The notes: generated from the sequence alone by a model not told the origin. DNA of 64,000 nt from Sphaerolaimus hirsutus (GCA_964036195.1 OZ038455.1:14401855-14465854), one strand, 5' to 3'; shown: positions 1-10,935, counted from the stretch's first letter. Program-made: numbers and translations.

Positions 1-125
1 TCGAATAAGACACCCTCCAATAACACCCCCCTGAATAACTCCCCCCTGCTTACGAGGTGAGGAAAAAGTGACTTCTCCCCTCGAATAGCTCCCTCCCTCT
101 CGAATAACTCCTTCCCTCTGGATGA
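1..125. mobile_element. Fragment of CTCGAATA-type MITE
   Basis: The window opens inside a C-rich sequence made of repeated phrases of the type CGAATAACTCCCCCC. This is the same vocabulary as the TACCGTATTTCC terminal-inverted-repeat elements found more than ten times further along. No terminal repeat is visible here, so it is either truncated by the window edge or degenerate. Confidence 0.5.
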
Positions 126-370
126 AAAGGACACAATACAAAACTATCAATACCATATTATAAAGCCACTATTTATTTGTGTGGAAAGTATGCTCCAACG
201 TAAAAGATAGGACGTTTCTGCTTCGTCCCGATTCGTGTGTGTTTTTACACACAAAGTGGACATTTTTTATCAGCACAAAATGCCCTTTACAAACACGATC
301 CCTTTACAATCTTGACAAACAGGGTTAGTAGATGGCAAAGTTGCTTCCCAAGAATGCAATTGCACATGTA

Positions 371-560
371 TAGGGGGTTGACTTGAGTTTTTAGGGGCTG
401 AGTTTACAATTCAGGGTTGAGTTGATGGGTGTTTATAAATTAGGGTTGAGTTGACAGAAGTTTAAAAATAAGGGGCTGTTGACACAAGTTTACAAATTAG
501 AGGCTGAGTTTATGGGAGTTGAGTTCATGGCTGTTTGCCAAATTAGGGGCTGAGTTTATG
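371..560. repeat. About 30-bp GAGTT minisatellite, block 1
   Basis: Imperfect repeats of a unit resembling AAATTAGGGGCTGAGTTTA separated by about 30 bp. The same unit recurs at 2450-2665, on the other side of a longer-unit satellite, so the two blocks probably belong to one compound array. No coding sequence is seen. The preceding 126-370 holds nothing recognisable. Confidence 0.7.
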
Positions 561-584
561 GGAGTTAACTATAACATTACCATA

Positions 585-2450
585 ATCCTTAAGTGAGGCC
601 CCCGGGGCTAAAAAATATAAATTGTGATATGATGCATTTGTGGGTTACTGATTACAATGATTTGAAATATGCACTCCATTCTGACAGTACATTACCATAA
701 CCCTGAAATTGAACCCCTGGAGCCAAAACTTTCAAATTGTGAAATTATGCATTGTGGGTTTCTAATTGCACTGATTTGATATATCATGCACTCCATTTTG
801 ACACTACATTATCATAACCCTGAAAATGAACCACTGGAGCCAAAAACTTTAAATTTGTGAAATGATGCATTTTTGGGTTTCTGATTGCACTGATTTCAAA
901 TTTGGGTTTCTGATTTCACTTATTGGATACAAGCACTCCATTTTGACACTACATTACCATAACCCTAAAAATGAACCCATGGGGCTAAATACTTTCAATT
1001 TGAGAGATGATGCATTTTCGGGTTTCTGATTGCACTCATTTGAAATATGCAATTCATTTTGACACTACATTACCATAACCCTGAAAATGAACCACTGGGG
1101 CCAAAAACTTTCAATTTGTGAAATCATTCATTTTTGGGTTTCTGATTGCACTGATTTCAAATTTGGATTTCTGATTGCACTGATTTGATATATACACTCC
1201 ATTTTGACACTACATTACCATAACCCTACAAATGAACCCATGGGGCCAAATACTTTCAACTTGAGAAATGATGCATTTTCGGGTTTCTGATAGCACTCAT
1301 TTGAAATATGCACTTCATTTTGACACTACATTACCATAGCCCTAAAAATGAACCCCCTGGGCCAAAAACTTTCAAATCATAAAATGATGGATTTGTGGGT
1401 TTCTGAGTGTAGCGATTTCAAATATGCCCAGGGCTTAAAAAATTAGACATTGTGAGATGATTCAATATGGGTTTCTACTTGCACTGATTTGAAATATGCA
1501 CTCCATTTTGACACTACATAACCCTGGAAACTACAAAACCATAACCCTGAAAATGAACCTCTGGAGCCAAAAACTTTCAATTTGTGAAATCATTCATTTT
1601 TGGGTTTCCAATTGCACTGATTTGATATATGCACTCCATTTTGGCACTACATTACCATAACCCTAAAAATGAACCCATGGGGCCAAATACTTTCAATGTG
1701 AGAAATGATGCATTTTCGGGTTTCTGATTGCACTCATTCGAAATATGCACTTCATTTTGACACTACATTACCATAACCCTAAAAATGAACCCCCTGGGCC
1801 AAAAACTTTCAAATCTTCTGATTGTAGCGATTTCAAATATGCACTCCATTTTGACGCTACATTACTAAAACCCTGAAATTGAAAACCTAGACCCAAAAAT
1901 TTCAAATTGTGAAATGATGCATTTTGCGTGTTTCTAATTGCACTGATTTGAAAAATTTAATTTCAACTCTACATTACTGTAAGCCTTAAATTGAACCCCT
2001 GGGGCTAATAAATTAGAAATTGTGAAATGATGCATCTGTGGCTTTTTGATTGCCTTGATTTGAAATATGCAATTCATTTTGACACTACATTACCATAACC
2101 CTGAAAATGAACCCCAGGGCCAAAAAATTTCAAATCATAAAATGATGTGTTTGTGGGTTTCTGACTGTAGCGATTTCAAATATGACCCCATTTTGACACC
2201 ACATTACTGAAACCCTGATAAGGAACCCCTGGGCCAAAAACTTTCAATTTGTGAAGTGATGCATTTGTGGGTTTTTTATTGCAGTCATTTGAGATGTGCA
2301 CTACATTCCTACTCTACATTACCATAACCTTTAAGTCTAACCCTCGGGGCTAAAAAATTGAAAATTGTGAATTGATGCATTTGTGGATTGATGATAGCGC
2401 TTATTTGAAATATTCATTCCATTTTGACACTACATTACCATAAACCTGAA
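585..2450. repeat. Satellite array with a roughly 115-bp unit
   Basis: About fifteen imperfect copies of a unit recognisable by CATTTTGACACTACATTACC, then a phrase like AATGAACCCCTGGGGCC, then TTTCAAATTGTGAAATGATG. Spacing between successive copies is mostly about 116 bp, with some units of about 145 bp that contain an internal duplication of the GGGTTTCTGATTGCACTGAT stretch. Copies differ from each other by many substitutions, so the array is old. There is no gene in it. Confidence 0.85.
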
Positions 2451-2665
2451 AATGAGTTTACGGGAGTTTCCAAATTAGGGACTGAGTTTATGGGGGTTTC
2501 CAAATTAGGGGCTGAGTTTATGGGAGTTTCCAAATTAGGGCTGAGTTTACAGCAGTTTCCAAATTATGGGTTGAGTTTACAGAAGTTTCCAAATTAGGGG
2601 CTGAGTTTATAGGAGTTTCCAAATTAGGGGCTGAGTTTACAGGAGTTTCCAAACTAGGGGCTGTG
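2450..2665. repeat. About 30-bp GAGTT minisatellite, block 2
   Basis: About seven tandem copies of a 30-bp unit containing TTTCCAAATTAGGGGCTGAG. It continues the block-1 unit and passes directly into the G-rich 27-bp array that follows. Confidence 0.8.
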
Positions 2666-2671
2666 TTTACA

Positions 2672-3085
2672 GGATTTAGAAGGGGTCCCCATGGGGTGCC
2701 AATTTTGGGGGGTCTCCCGGGGGTGCCATTTTTTGGAGGTACATATGGGGGTGCCATTTCAAGGGGGTCCCCATGGGACGCCATTTTTTGGGTGGTCCCC
2801 AGGGGTGCCACTTTTTGGTGGTCCTCAGGGGGGGGTGCTTTTTTGCAGGGGGTCCATAGGGAGTGCCATTTTGGGGGGTCCCCAGGGGGGTGCCATTTTT
2901 GGGGGGTCCCGAGGGGGTGCCATTTTTGGGGGGTCCCTAGGGGGTGCCATTTTTTGGTGGTCCTAAGGGGGTGCCATATTTGTGGAGCCCTAGGGGTCCC
3001 ATTTTTGGGTGGTTCCCAGGGGGTGCCATTTTTGGGGGGTTCCCCAGGGGGTGCCATTTGGAGGGGGGTCCCCACTGGGGTGTCA
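2672..3085. repeat. 27-bp G-rich minisatellite
   Basis: About fourteen tandem units of the type GGGGTGCCATTTTTGGGGGG followed by TCCCGAG. The common unit is 27 bp, a multiple of three, so long spurious open frames exist on both strands (glycine-rich on plus, proline-rich on minus). I do not call them genes. The plus strand carries repeated runs of four to seven G, spaced closely enough to form G-quadruplexes. Confidence 0.85.
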
Positions 3086-3119
3086 GTTTTTGCAAGCCTC
3101 TGAGTAGTGGGTACCCATA

Positions 3120-3561
3120 GCAGGATTCTCTCCAACCTTCAGTTGGGTTTTGTGATTCTCTACAATTAATACCACAAGGATTTACAAACACAAAAAGAAC
3201 AGCAAAGCACAAATGTAACCAATTTAAGATTACAACAAAGTTTGACACCTTGCATAAACCACACTATCATATCACAAAACATATACCACACAGAATGCAT
3301 ACTGCACACCATCATACCAAATCGCAAACTGTCCACATTTTACTACTGAGTTTCATGCCCAACCATTTTATGGAAGTTTACAAAAATCCATTCCAAAACA
3401 TTGCATCTTTTGTATTAGTCTTGTTATTGTTGGTACATTACATACCGCATTTCAAAACATGCCTAGCATGTGGGCAAACTTAACTAAAGTATCATATTTT
3501 GTCCAATGGTATTAATTGTAGAGAACCACAAAACCCGACCAAAGGTCAGAGAGAATCCTGC
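3120..3561. mobile_element. 442-bp MITE with TA target duplication
   Basis: Terminal inverted repeats of about 50 bp begin GCAGGATTCTCTCC at the left and end GGAGAGAATCCTGC-like at the right, with only a few mismatches. The element is flanked by TA at 3118-3119 and 3562-3563, the target preference of Tc1/mariner-type transposases. The interior is AT-rich and codes for nothing recognisable. It sits exactly at the edge of the 27-bp minisatellite. Confidence 0.8.
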
Positions 3562-3669
3562 TAGTAAAAGAATATTAGCCTATGGCAGCCATAGCGGATA
3601 CACGATGTGTATGCAGTGTATGCACATATTTTTGTTGTTGTTGGACAGTTAAATACCTTAATTACATTA

Positions 3670-3929
3670 CCGTATTTCCTCGAAACCCCCCCCCCCCTCG
3701 AAATACCCCCCTCAAAATGGGCACTTTGAATTTGTGGTCCAGGAAATGCATAACAGACGTTCAAAACACTTACTGTGTTACGTTAGAACATCGTTTATAC
3801 CATCTACATCCTTATATAACGCTGTAAAAACTTATAAATGGTGGTTATTGTTGCATTTTTCACGTTTTTCTTTCAAAATTTTCACTCTGAAAAAATAAAC
3901 CCCCGGGGGGGTAATTCGAGGAAATATGG
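3670..3929. mobile_element. TACCGTATTTCC-family MITE, copy 1
   Basis: Left end CCGTATTTCCTCGAAA and right end CGAGGAAATATGG are inverted repeats bounded by TA on both sides (3668-3669, 3930-3931). Subterminal zones are runs of C (left) and the phrase CCCCCGGGGGGGTAATTCGAG (right). The middle, around GTTAGAACATCGTTTATACC, is shared with the longer copies at 17191 and 32156, so this is an internally shortened member. Confidence 0.8.
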
Positions 3930-3972
3930 TAGTTTACATACTGCATCCATACAATGAATTTAGTTCCAGTTT

Positions 3973-4081
3973 CCGAGGATAAATTCCCCCCTCGAATAAC
4001 TCTCACCCATGAATAACTCCCACCTCAAAAACTTCTGACGAAAAATAACTCCCCTTGGGTCTTATTCGAGGATTTAGGATA
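3973..4081. mobile_element. Degenerate CTCGAATAA-type element fragment
   Basis: Repeated CCCCTCGAATAACTC phrases ending in TCTTATTCGAGGATTTAG. The terminal CCGTA box is lost. It belongs to the same family as copy 1 and stops about 10 bp before the donor side of the orphan exon at 4092. Confidence 0.5.
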
Positions 4082-4091
4082 CTTGACTCAC

Positions 4092-4280
4092 CATTCAGGA
4101 CTCGCAACTCTAGATCATTGTGTACCGATATCAAATCAGACGACATGTCCCTGCAGGTGGCGAGAACGTCGAGCCAAATAAGCGGTTCGGTACGGTAGAC
4201 GCAGGCTTTGATGTCGCCGAATGTGTACTGGTTCCACGTTTTTTGTGCTGCCGTGAGGAATTCAAAAATGTCAAAAAAAT
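4092..4280 (-). CDS. Orphan minus-strand exon, function unknown
   Basis: A 189-nt open segment bounded by a good splice donor (GTGAGTC, complement of 4085-4091) and a plausible acceptor (..AAGCGCAG, complement of 4281 upward). Read with one base of the first codon supplied by a previous exon, it encodes about 62 residues including TWNQYTFGDIKACVYR and LIWLDVLATCRDMSSDL, rich in alternating hydrophobic positions as in helical domains. A later acceptor 31 nt inside (GGCAG) is an alternative start. I do not recognise the family. It needs phase 1 on entry, so it does not join directly to the two-Ig gene upstream, whose last visible exon ends in phase 0 or at a stop. Confidence 0.55.
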
Positions 4281-4396
4281 CTGCGCTTAATAAATAGCAT
4301 ACAAGTCTTGAAACGCCCCACCAGAGGTGTTAAAAGTACACTACTTTTTTCAAAGTAAAAATACACGTAAACGTAAAGTATTTATTTTTTACTCAC

Positions 4397-5425
4397 CCCT
4401 TCAGATTTTGATACCGTTCGAGTACGTTGAGGTTTGGTGTCTTGGCTATGATGAATTGTTTTGGTTTGCTCGAATAATGCCCCAGTCCCGAGATAAGGGG
4501 AGTCTATAAAACGGTGGTGATTTTGCACGGATGATCTGCACATTGACTTTGAAGCTTAATAACTCGGTCATTTCTGGGCCGATTCGGATCGTTCAACACT
4601 TTAAATGATCAGGTGCCGGTTCCGCAAGTGGACAAGTTAAGAGTTAAAAGTTAAGAGTTGAGTAAAATTACAAATGGCGAGTTAAGAGTAAAGTTAAAGT
4701 TTAAGAAAAAAGTTAAAGTTTAAGAGAATAGTTAAAATTTAAGAGTTGAGTTAAAAGTTGATTTAAATGTTAAGAGTTGAGTTAAGAGTTGACAGTTGAG
4801 AGACAAGTGGAAAATGGTGGTAAAATAATAAAAAACTAGATAAAAATGTGAAAGTGGTATCGATACCCCTGTTCGCTGGCATGGTACCAATGTTGAATGC
4901 ATGACATTTGAAAATAACGTATCCAAAACAAAATATTGCAAAAAAATCAAAAAAATCGCGGAACAGTGTTGCAAAATGGCGTTCACTGTTCACTTGTGTT
5001 GGATTTAGACGGATTTACGGTGTTTCGTACTGTTTTGTCAAAACAGTTTACCAAAATGGTCGAGCATTTCGTGTTGGTAAACTAGTGTGTGTGCTGGCAA
5101 TATGATAGCATGTTCAAAAAATATTTTTGTGTGTTCAAAAACCAGGTCAAATCGGCATACGGAATTTGGACATTACTAATCCGACAATCAAAATTGAATC
5201 TGTAGGTTGTCCTGATCATTTTAAGTTTTGAACGATCCAAATTGGCCCAGAAATGACCGAGTTATTAAGCTTCAAAGTCAATGTGCAGATCATCCGTGCA
5301 AAATCACCACCGTTTTATAGACCCCCCTTATCTCGGGACTGGGGCATTATTCGAGCAAACCAAAACAATTCGTCATAGCCAAGACCCAAACCTCAACGTA
5401 CTCGAACGGTATCAAAATCGGCCAA
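4397..5425. mobile_element. 1-kb inverted-repeat element with long arms
   Basis: Arms of about 215 bp (4397-4613 and 5209-5425) are inverted copies with high identity. They start ATTTTGATACCGTTCGAGTA and run inward through CGAATAATGCCCCAGTCCCG and AAGCTTAATAACTCGGTCAT. The loop contains an array of AGTTAAGAGTT phrases (about 4635-4800). No clear target duplication is visible at the outer ends and no coding region is recognised. Confidence 0.7.
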
Positions 5426-5994
5426 TGTACAACAGAATGGGACGCAGCAATGTGTATTTCTATGAGATCGCAAAAAAATATAAGAAACGGAGTTTACAGC
5501 CTGATAGAAAAATCATATAAAAATTCAATTACTTCTTCAGGAGGGATTGCCATCGTTACCTGGGGGTTATTTAAGGAGATTTATTCAAAAACTGCTTATT
5601 CAGCGCTATTGACGCCTCACCCCTGTGGAGCGTCAAGTGTTACACTGAGGCGTCAGTATTCAACAAAATGAAAAACGAGACAAATTAAAATGACGTTCTA
5701 ACCTACAACTCGAAAGCACGGTTTTAAGCACAGATGTGCAAGCGCCAGCGACAGAAGCAGAGTTTTAAAAATCATTTTGTTACAGTTTTTGATATTTTAT
5801 ATTAGCCATCTGCCCTAATATGATCAGGTTTAAACGTCTAGAAGACTTCGAGACATCTGACAGTGATTTTTTTTGTTAAAAACTCGTTGCCATGTTTTCG
5901 CATGCCGTTTATACTGAAATATTTATATCACATTTTCATGCAGAAAACATGATGAGTTGACGGAAAAGTGCTCAAATTTTTTGATGAAACATGA
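5426..5994. other. No recognised feature
   Basis: I see no convincing gene or intact repeat. A copy of the terminal phrase TTGCCATCGTTACC, which elsewhere ends hAT-like elements, is present near 5545 without a matching partner. Confidence 0.5.
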
Positions 5995-6163
5995 ATAACT
6001 CCCCCCTCGAATAGTCCCCCTTAAAACGTCTGAGGAAATAATAATTCATCAGCGGGTAAAAATTAACTGCCCACCTCGAAATGTACATCCCTCATTTAAC
6101 CCCCTCAAAATTTTCACTCTGAAAAATAGACCCCCTGGGGGTATTTCGAGGAAATGCGGTATT
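5995..6163. mobile_element. CTCGAATA-family MITE, left-truncated
   Basis: C-rich phrases CCCCCTCGAATAGTCCCCC lead into the conserved AAAATTTTCACTCTGAAAAA segment and a right end GGGGGTATTTCGAGGAAATG then CGGTA. The left terminal repeat is missing. Confidence 0.6.
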
Positions 6164-6190
6164 TAGCTAACATGATAGCTGGCACAAGTA

Positions 6191-6621
6191 CCGTAAATGC
6201 TCCAATAAGGCGACTGTCGGTTTATTGTTTTCAGCACATTTTTGGGGGTCGCATTATTGGAGGGGTCGCTTTATTGGAGAGGGTCGCATTGTATTTTTCG
6301 ACACCTCAACAACTCAACTGTTCATGTAACTCGTAAATATGAGCATGGCGTCGTAAAACAATATTGTAAAGCAAAAATCACCACAAAGCCACAAAATTTG
6401 CTGAATTAGCAGCGTCTGAAGATTGCGACATCATTTTCTTACGTCCGTTTTTTGTTTATTTTTTTTCTGTGGGGGTCGGATTATTGGAGGGGGTCGGATT
6501 ATTGGAGGGGGTCGCATTATTGGTGAGGGTCGCATTATACTAACACAACGTGCCAAAGGGGGTCGTACTATTGGAGAGGTCGCTTTATTGGAGGGGGGTC
6601 GTCCTAATAGAGCATTTACGG
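6191..6621. mobile_element. MITE with CCGTAAATGCTC ends and GGTCGCATTATTGG array
   Basis: Ends CCGTAAATGCTCCAATAAGG and the inverse GAGCATTTACGG are flanked by TA (6189-6190 and 6622-6623). The right half is a series of about seven iterations of GGGGGTCGCATTATTGGAG, a phrase that is itself related to the inverse of the subterminal CCAATAAGGCGAC. It follows the same design as the TACCGTATTTCC family: a TACCGTA end plus reiterated subterminal sequence. Confidence 0.75.
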
Positions 6622-6916
6622 TAAACATTTTCTGTCGCAGTCAGTTACTTTTCTGCCGCTGCAACTCAACTAACGGACGCCTGCTCATACCGGCGGCGTC
6701 CAGCCCACGCTTGAAGTTAAAGGCGTCAACAAAATTTGTTGCCTTATGGTACCATTGTGATGGAAGAATAACGCTTGCATCACATCAAAAAGGTTTATCG
6801 GCACCTGGAAACTCAAGTAATGCAAGCGCAATGTAAGGAGAAACTGGGGTACGATAGATGACTCGTGCCACATGAAAAGTTTTTTGGTTGCATGGCAGCC
6901 CTGCACACACTACATA

Positions 6917-7475
6917 CAGGGTGCGGCAATTTAGACCTGCGCTATAGATATCGAATAACTTGTCACTGGGTGGTCGAATTAATGTCAAATTTCAGGTCAA
7001 CATTAACAACGAAATAGGAAATGATCCCTGAAAATATGGCTGCGATAGCTTTACTCGTTCTCAAGTTATTCATGCGAACGCGTAATTGTCACTTTTCCAC
7101 CACCTTGTGATATCGTTCAAACGGGATTGACTTCTCGGGACCAGTATCGGGATCGGATTGTTTTTTTCGCAGGTTTTATTCTGATTTTCTTTTCGAAGCT
7201 ACATGCCTAAATGCGTGCACGACCGCCACCAATTCGCTATGCCCATAAGGAAATCGGCGGGCACTTGCGTAATTGATCGTAAAGCTAGGTGGTGGAAAAG
7301 TGACAATTACACGTTTCCATGAATAACTTGAGAACGAGTGGAGCTATCGCAGCCATATTTTCAGGGGTCCGCTCCTATTAAGTTGTTAATGTTGACCTAA
7401 AATTTGACATTAATCCAACCACCCAGTGACAAGTTATTCGAAATCTAGAGCGCAGGTCTAAATTGCCGCACCCTG
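6917..7475. mobile_element. 559-bp mariner-like inverted-repeat element
   Basis: Left end CAGGGTGCGGCAATTTAGAC is matched in inverse at 7456-7475, and the inverted arms extend for almost 200 bp with few differences. TA flanks both sides (6915-6916, 7476-7477). CAGGGTG starts and TA targets are typical of Tc1/mariner-group elements; this one has no transposase and must be mobilised in trans. Confidence 0.8.
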
Positions 7476-7604
7476 TAGTTTTCACTGTGACTGATGTAAA
7501 AACTGAAATGGCGACATGGCGACATCCAGCTCACTCTTTTTGTATGCTATGTGTTATAGTTTTAAAAATTTTAACTTTCATTTATTTAAATCCAGCTTAC
7601 CCTT

Positions 7605-7795
7605 TAATGGCGCCAAAGGGCGCCAGCGCCATGGCGCCATTGGCGCTTGGCGCCCTGTTCTGTGGCGCCATCTGGCGCCTGGCGCCATTATTTCGAATGG
7701 CGCCATGGCGATCTTGGCGCTTGGCGCCATTATCGCTGGCGCCAATTTGGCGCATGGCGCCATTGTTTTGGATGGCGCCGGAAAAGGCGCCAAGG
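7605..7795. repeat. GGCGCC palindrome array
   Basis: About eighteen copies of GGCGCC or GGCGCCAT in 190 bp, giving alternating stretches of low-complexity open frames. The same GGCGCCATGGC core is found in two short inverted-repeat elements at 30319-30381 and 39226-39320, so this is probably the expanded interior of a related element. No terminal repeats or target duplication could be identified here. Confidence 0.65.
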
Positions 7796-8025
7796 TGCTG
7801 GAATGAACGGTTATATTTTTACTTATTCAACTGCCTTATCTACTGAATTATATTATTTTGGCTATGGTCAACACATCAGATTTTTTTTGCTAGCATTGCA
7901 AGTTTGGGTTCAAGTTGATGGTTTTATGCTACATAAACTGCAAATCTTCAAATATTACCAACAATTACAAAAATGCCAATAATTTTTCCGAGCCCTTACA
8001 TCATTGGTTATCTATATACAATGCA

Positions 8026-8140
8026 CCGTATTTCCTCGAATTACTCTCGGGGGGGGGGGGGGGGTTATTCGTTAAAAGCCCCCGCTCGCTGAGACCTGGC
8101 TGTATTTCGAATTCGTAGGGGTTTTTCTGAGGAACCGCGG
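8026..8140. mobile_element. TACCGTATTTCC-family MITE, short copy
   Basis: Left end ACCGTATTTCCTCGAATTA and right end TGAGGAACCGCGG, with an 18-bp G run between. The right side is eroded (GGAACCGCGG for GGAAATACGG). Confidence 0.65.
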
Positions 8141-8192
8141 TAGTTACCTTAGGAAGAGGCGGGACCGTATTTGCAATACCTATCTGCTTATA

Positions 8193-8289
8193 CCATATTT
8201 CCTTGAATAATTCCTCTCAGGAATTATTTTTTGTCAGACCTTATGGGGGGAGGAACTGTCTAAGGGACGAATTATTCGAGCAAATATGG
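8193..8289. mobile_element. 97-bp MITE, CCATATTTCC variant
   Basis: Ends CCATATTTCCTTGAATAAT and TTATTCGAGCAAATATGG, flanked by TA (8191-8192, 8290-8291). It is a compact variant of the CCGTATTTCC family with almost no interior. Confidence 0.75.
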
Positions 8290-8639
8290 TATGTCTAAAT
8301 GCATCTCTGTTATTGTTGAATTTTACTCCATCTGACTGTAAAAATGAGTATGTTACAAAAGCAATGAATAGATAACTAATATAATTTTACAAATGTTCTG
8401 GTGAAATGATAGACTCCGCTTAAATAAGACCCCTTGAATCAACCCCCTCAAAATCTCCTGATAAAATCATAAAACCTATGTACAAAACGTTTTCGAATTT
8501 TTTTGATGATTTTTCTTCAAAATGAGTAAAAATGAAGCAACTTAACTAAAAATATCATATTCACATGAATTTTTTTTGTAGCAGCAGAAGCAAAATACTT
8601 ATGCGGTGACAGCGGTAAGGCTGTAAAACATAAAGATGT

Positions 8640-8845
8640 ACTCAGAGGTCAGAAAAAAATTCGAAAATGCAATAAATTGATGCAAATAAAATTCGAAAAG
8701 TAACAAAAAGATTCGAAAATTCGAAAAGTAGTGAAAAAGATTCGAAAATTCGAAAACTATATTTGAAAATTCGAAAACTCTTTTTGGAAAATATACTTAA
8801 AAATTTAAATACTTTTTTCGAGAGGGTTTGCCATCGTTACCCAGG
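8640..8845. mobile_element. TTCGAAAA array with GCCATCGTTA end
   Basis: Repeats of AAAATTCGAAAA run into TTTGCCATCGTTACCC. That terminal phrase closes the complete elements at 29803-30690 and 33703-34651, whose interiors also hold TTCGAATTTTCG arrays. The left terminal repeat is not found, so this is a fragment. 8292-8639 is AT-rich with a further degenerate CCCTTGAATCAACCCCC stretch. Confidence 0.55.
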
Positions 8846-8995
8846 TTTGAGTGACCTGTGAAAACGATAAACCCCCCTCAAAATACCCCAACCATCTTGA
8901 ATGATGTACATCATGTATGCAAATGTACGTGATGTTTTTAGTGCTTCCAAATTGTATCGCAGCCACACATGTATTTTTTACTCAATATCCATATA

Positions 8996-9320
8996 CCGTA
9001 TCTGCTTGAATAATCCCCCTGCGGGATTATTATTTCATCCGTTTTTTTTGTGGGGGAACTATTCGAGGGGGAGAATTATTCGCGGGGGAAATTATTTTGT
9101 CAAAATTTTCAGACATGTTTCTACCAACTCATTTAATGAAATATGCTTTTTTAATGCAAGAACGTGTCATTTTTGTTGATATTGGGTACAAATAATTGAC
9201 CAAATCTCTTATGGGGAATTATTCAAGGTGGGAATTATTATTTCCTCACCAGTCTTATAGGGGGAATTATTTGAGGGGGGTGAGGAATTATTCAAGGGGG
9301 AACTAATCAAGCAAATACGG
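8996..9320. mobile_element. 325-bp MITE, CCGTATCTGCTTG variant
   Basis: Inverted ends CCGTATCTGCTTGAATAATC and TCAAGCAAATACGG lie between TA dinucleotides (8994-8995, 9321-9322). Subterminal zones contain repeated GGGGGAATTATTCGAG phrases. It is a subfamily of the C-rich CCGTATTTCC elements with a distinct terminus. Confidence 0.8.
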
Positions 9321-9322
9321 TA

Positions 9323-10012
9323 TGTACAAATATATCCTGTTTGATCTCATTTATTACTAGTTTTGGCCTATTTTTCCCAGTTTACCAGTTTTGTGGGAGG
9401 ATAAAGGAGTAGGAAGTAAGAAAGTAGGAATGCTATTATTTGACAAAACCAAAGTCTTTATTCTTTGCTAATCTAATGTGTAAATGCATTTCTAACCCTT
9501 TTAAATCGTTTGAAACATGTAAAAATGCAAGTGCTTCAAACAGGAAATTTTATTTAAACATAAATTTTCATGATAAACAGCAATTTAAATCAAATTAGAC
9601 AACAAATAGCGAAAAAAATGCGGATTTTGAAGAATGTAGGATATTTCTATAGCACAGTTTTGATCTTTTCCATTTTACAAATTATATTACAAAAACATTA
9701 TCAAAAACAAAATAGTAAATAGGTACATAACAAAACAGAAAAAGGATTTATTGTATGAATGGGGTCAATAAATATATTGATCCAATAGACCTTTAAGTCA
9801 GAATACAAAATACCATAATTCAGGCAATGAAATAAATCTCAGTGAACATCAGCTGTAAGATAATAAATATTTTAAAAGAACACACCTAAAAAGTTTTTAT
9901 ACATCTCTTACATTCCCACCCATCAAAGATGGGGACTTATTCAAGGGGGGTTATTATTTACCCGATTGATTACCCGCCGTAAGCGTACCTAATTATGAGT
10001 TATTTAGGTACA
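9323..10012. other. AT-rich sequence, no feature recognised
   Basis: AT-rich DNA without a credible open frame. A CAAGGGGGGTTATTATTTACC phrase near 9940 is a relic of the C-rich MITE family. Confidence 0.5.
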
Positions 10013-10465
10013 CTCCGCGGAAGTTGGCGCGCAAAACGAGTATGTGCGGATCAGGCTGTCCGGGAGGGCGCCATGCACAAAAGGAAACTGCCGGCACCCG
10101 GAAATTAAATGATAGGCGCCGCTGAGCTGAATAAATTTTCAGCGGTACAAAATTAGCATGTTCCCAAACATGGGCACATACAATTTTTTTAAAGTATGTA
10201 TGTTCCCGAAACTGGGCACATACACGTTTTTCTGAAATGTATGTGCCCGAAATCATGGGGCACATACACGCGTGTATGTTTCCAGGCGCGGGCACATGCA
10301 TTTTTTCAAAAGTTGCATGTGCCCAAAGCTGGAAACATACATTCTTTTTATCGCATGCATGTTCCCAAATATGGGGAACATACATACGGGGCACATGCAG
10401 GGGCACATACGTATGTGCCCCTCCCGGACAGCCTGGTGCGGATGCATACCGTGCTGTCCGCGGAG
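10013..10465. mobile_element. Inverted-repeat element filled with GTATGTGCCC hairpins
   Basis: Outer ends CTCCGCGGAAGTTGGCGCGC and the inverse CCGCGGAG, followed inward by the shared CAGGCTGTCCGGGAGGG block, define an element of about 453 bp. The interior (10145-10420) is a run of about nine imperfect palindromes of the form GTATGTGCCC-spacer-GGGCACATAC. No target duplication is evident. Open frames on both strands through this region are by-products of the palindromes. Confidence 0.7.
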
Positions 10466-10848
10466 TATTCAAAACATTGTATAAATAAATACATTCAACT
10501 ACAATCACAAAATCAGGTGGTCGTTACACTTGAACACAACAAGCTGAAGCTTCACCAGAAATGCACCATAAATATACAGACAAATGACTCCAATAGGATG
10601 ATCGTATCACAGCAACTTCTCGAGCTGAAATTAATAACAAATATTGATATGATTCAAACTGGTTACAAATAGGTATGCTGTTTTGCAATCGGTGGTATAT
10701 TAAATGTTAAAAACTTGCTTTACCATCAATTTATTGTGTGGCACGTTGCAAATAGTGTTTGCCGCCCCACACCTTTCAGATACCTTAAACTGTAGACACT
10801 TTTGTAGCTAAAATTTTGTCGCACATCAGATATAATCGAAGTTAACTA

Positions 10849-10935
10849 CCGTATATCCTCGAATAATTCGAAGTTCCCGGGGGAGTTATTTTTTGATGGG
10901 GACTTATTCGAGGGGGAGTCATTCTGAAATGAGTG
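10849..10935. mobile_element. CCGTATATCC MITE, right-truncated
   Basis: Left end TACCGTATATCCTCGAATAA is followed by CCCGGGGGAGTTATTTTTTG and ATTCGAGGGGGAG. The right terminus is missing. 10466-10848 and 10936-11470 hold no recognised gene; the latter would be the 3-prime flank of the two-Ig gene. Confidence 0.6.

Noticed and set aside
585..2450. CRISPR-like repeat pattern
   Set aside because: Units are over 100 bp, imperfect, without unique spacers, in a clearly eukaryotic context; this is a satellite.
2518..3135. Long proline-rich (minus) and glycine-rich (plus) open frames
   Set aside because: They follow the 27-bp tandem repeat on both strands at once; a period divisible by three keeps frames open without selection.
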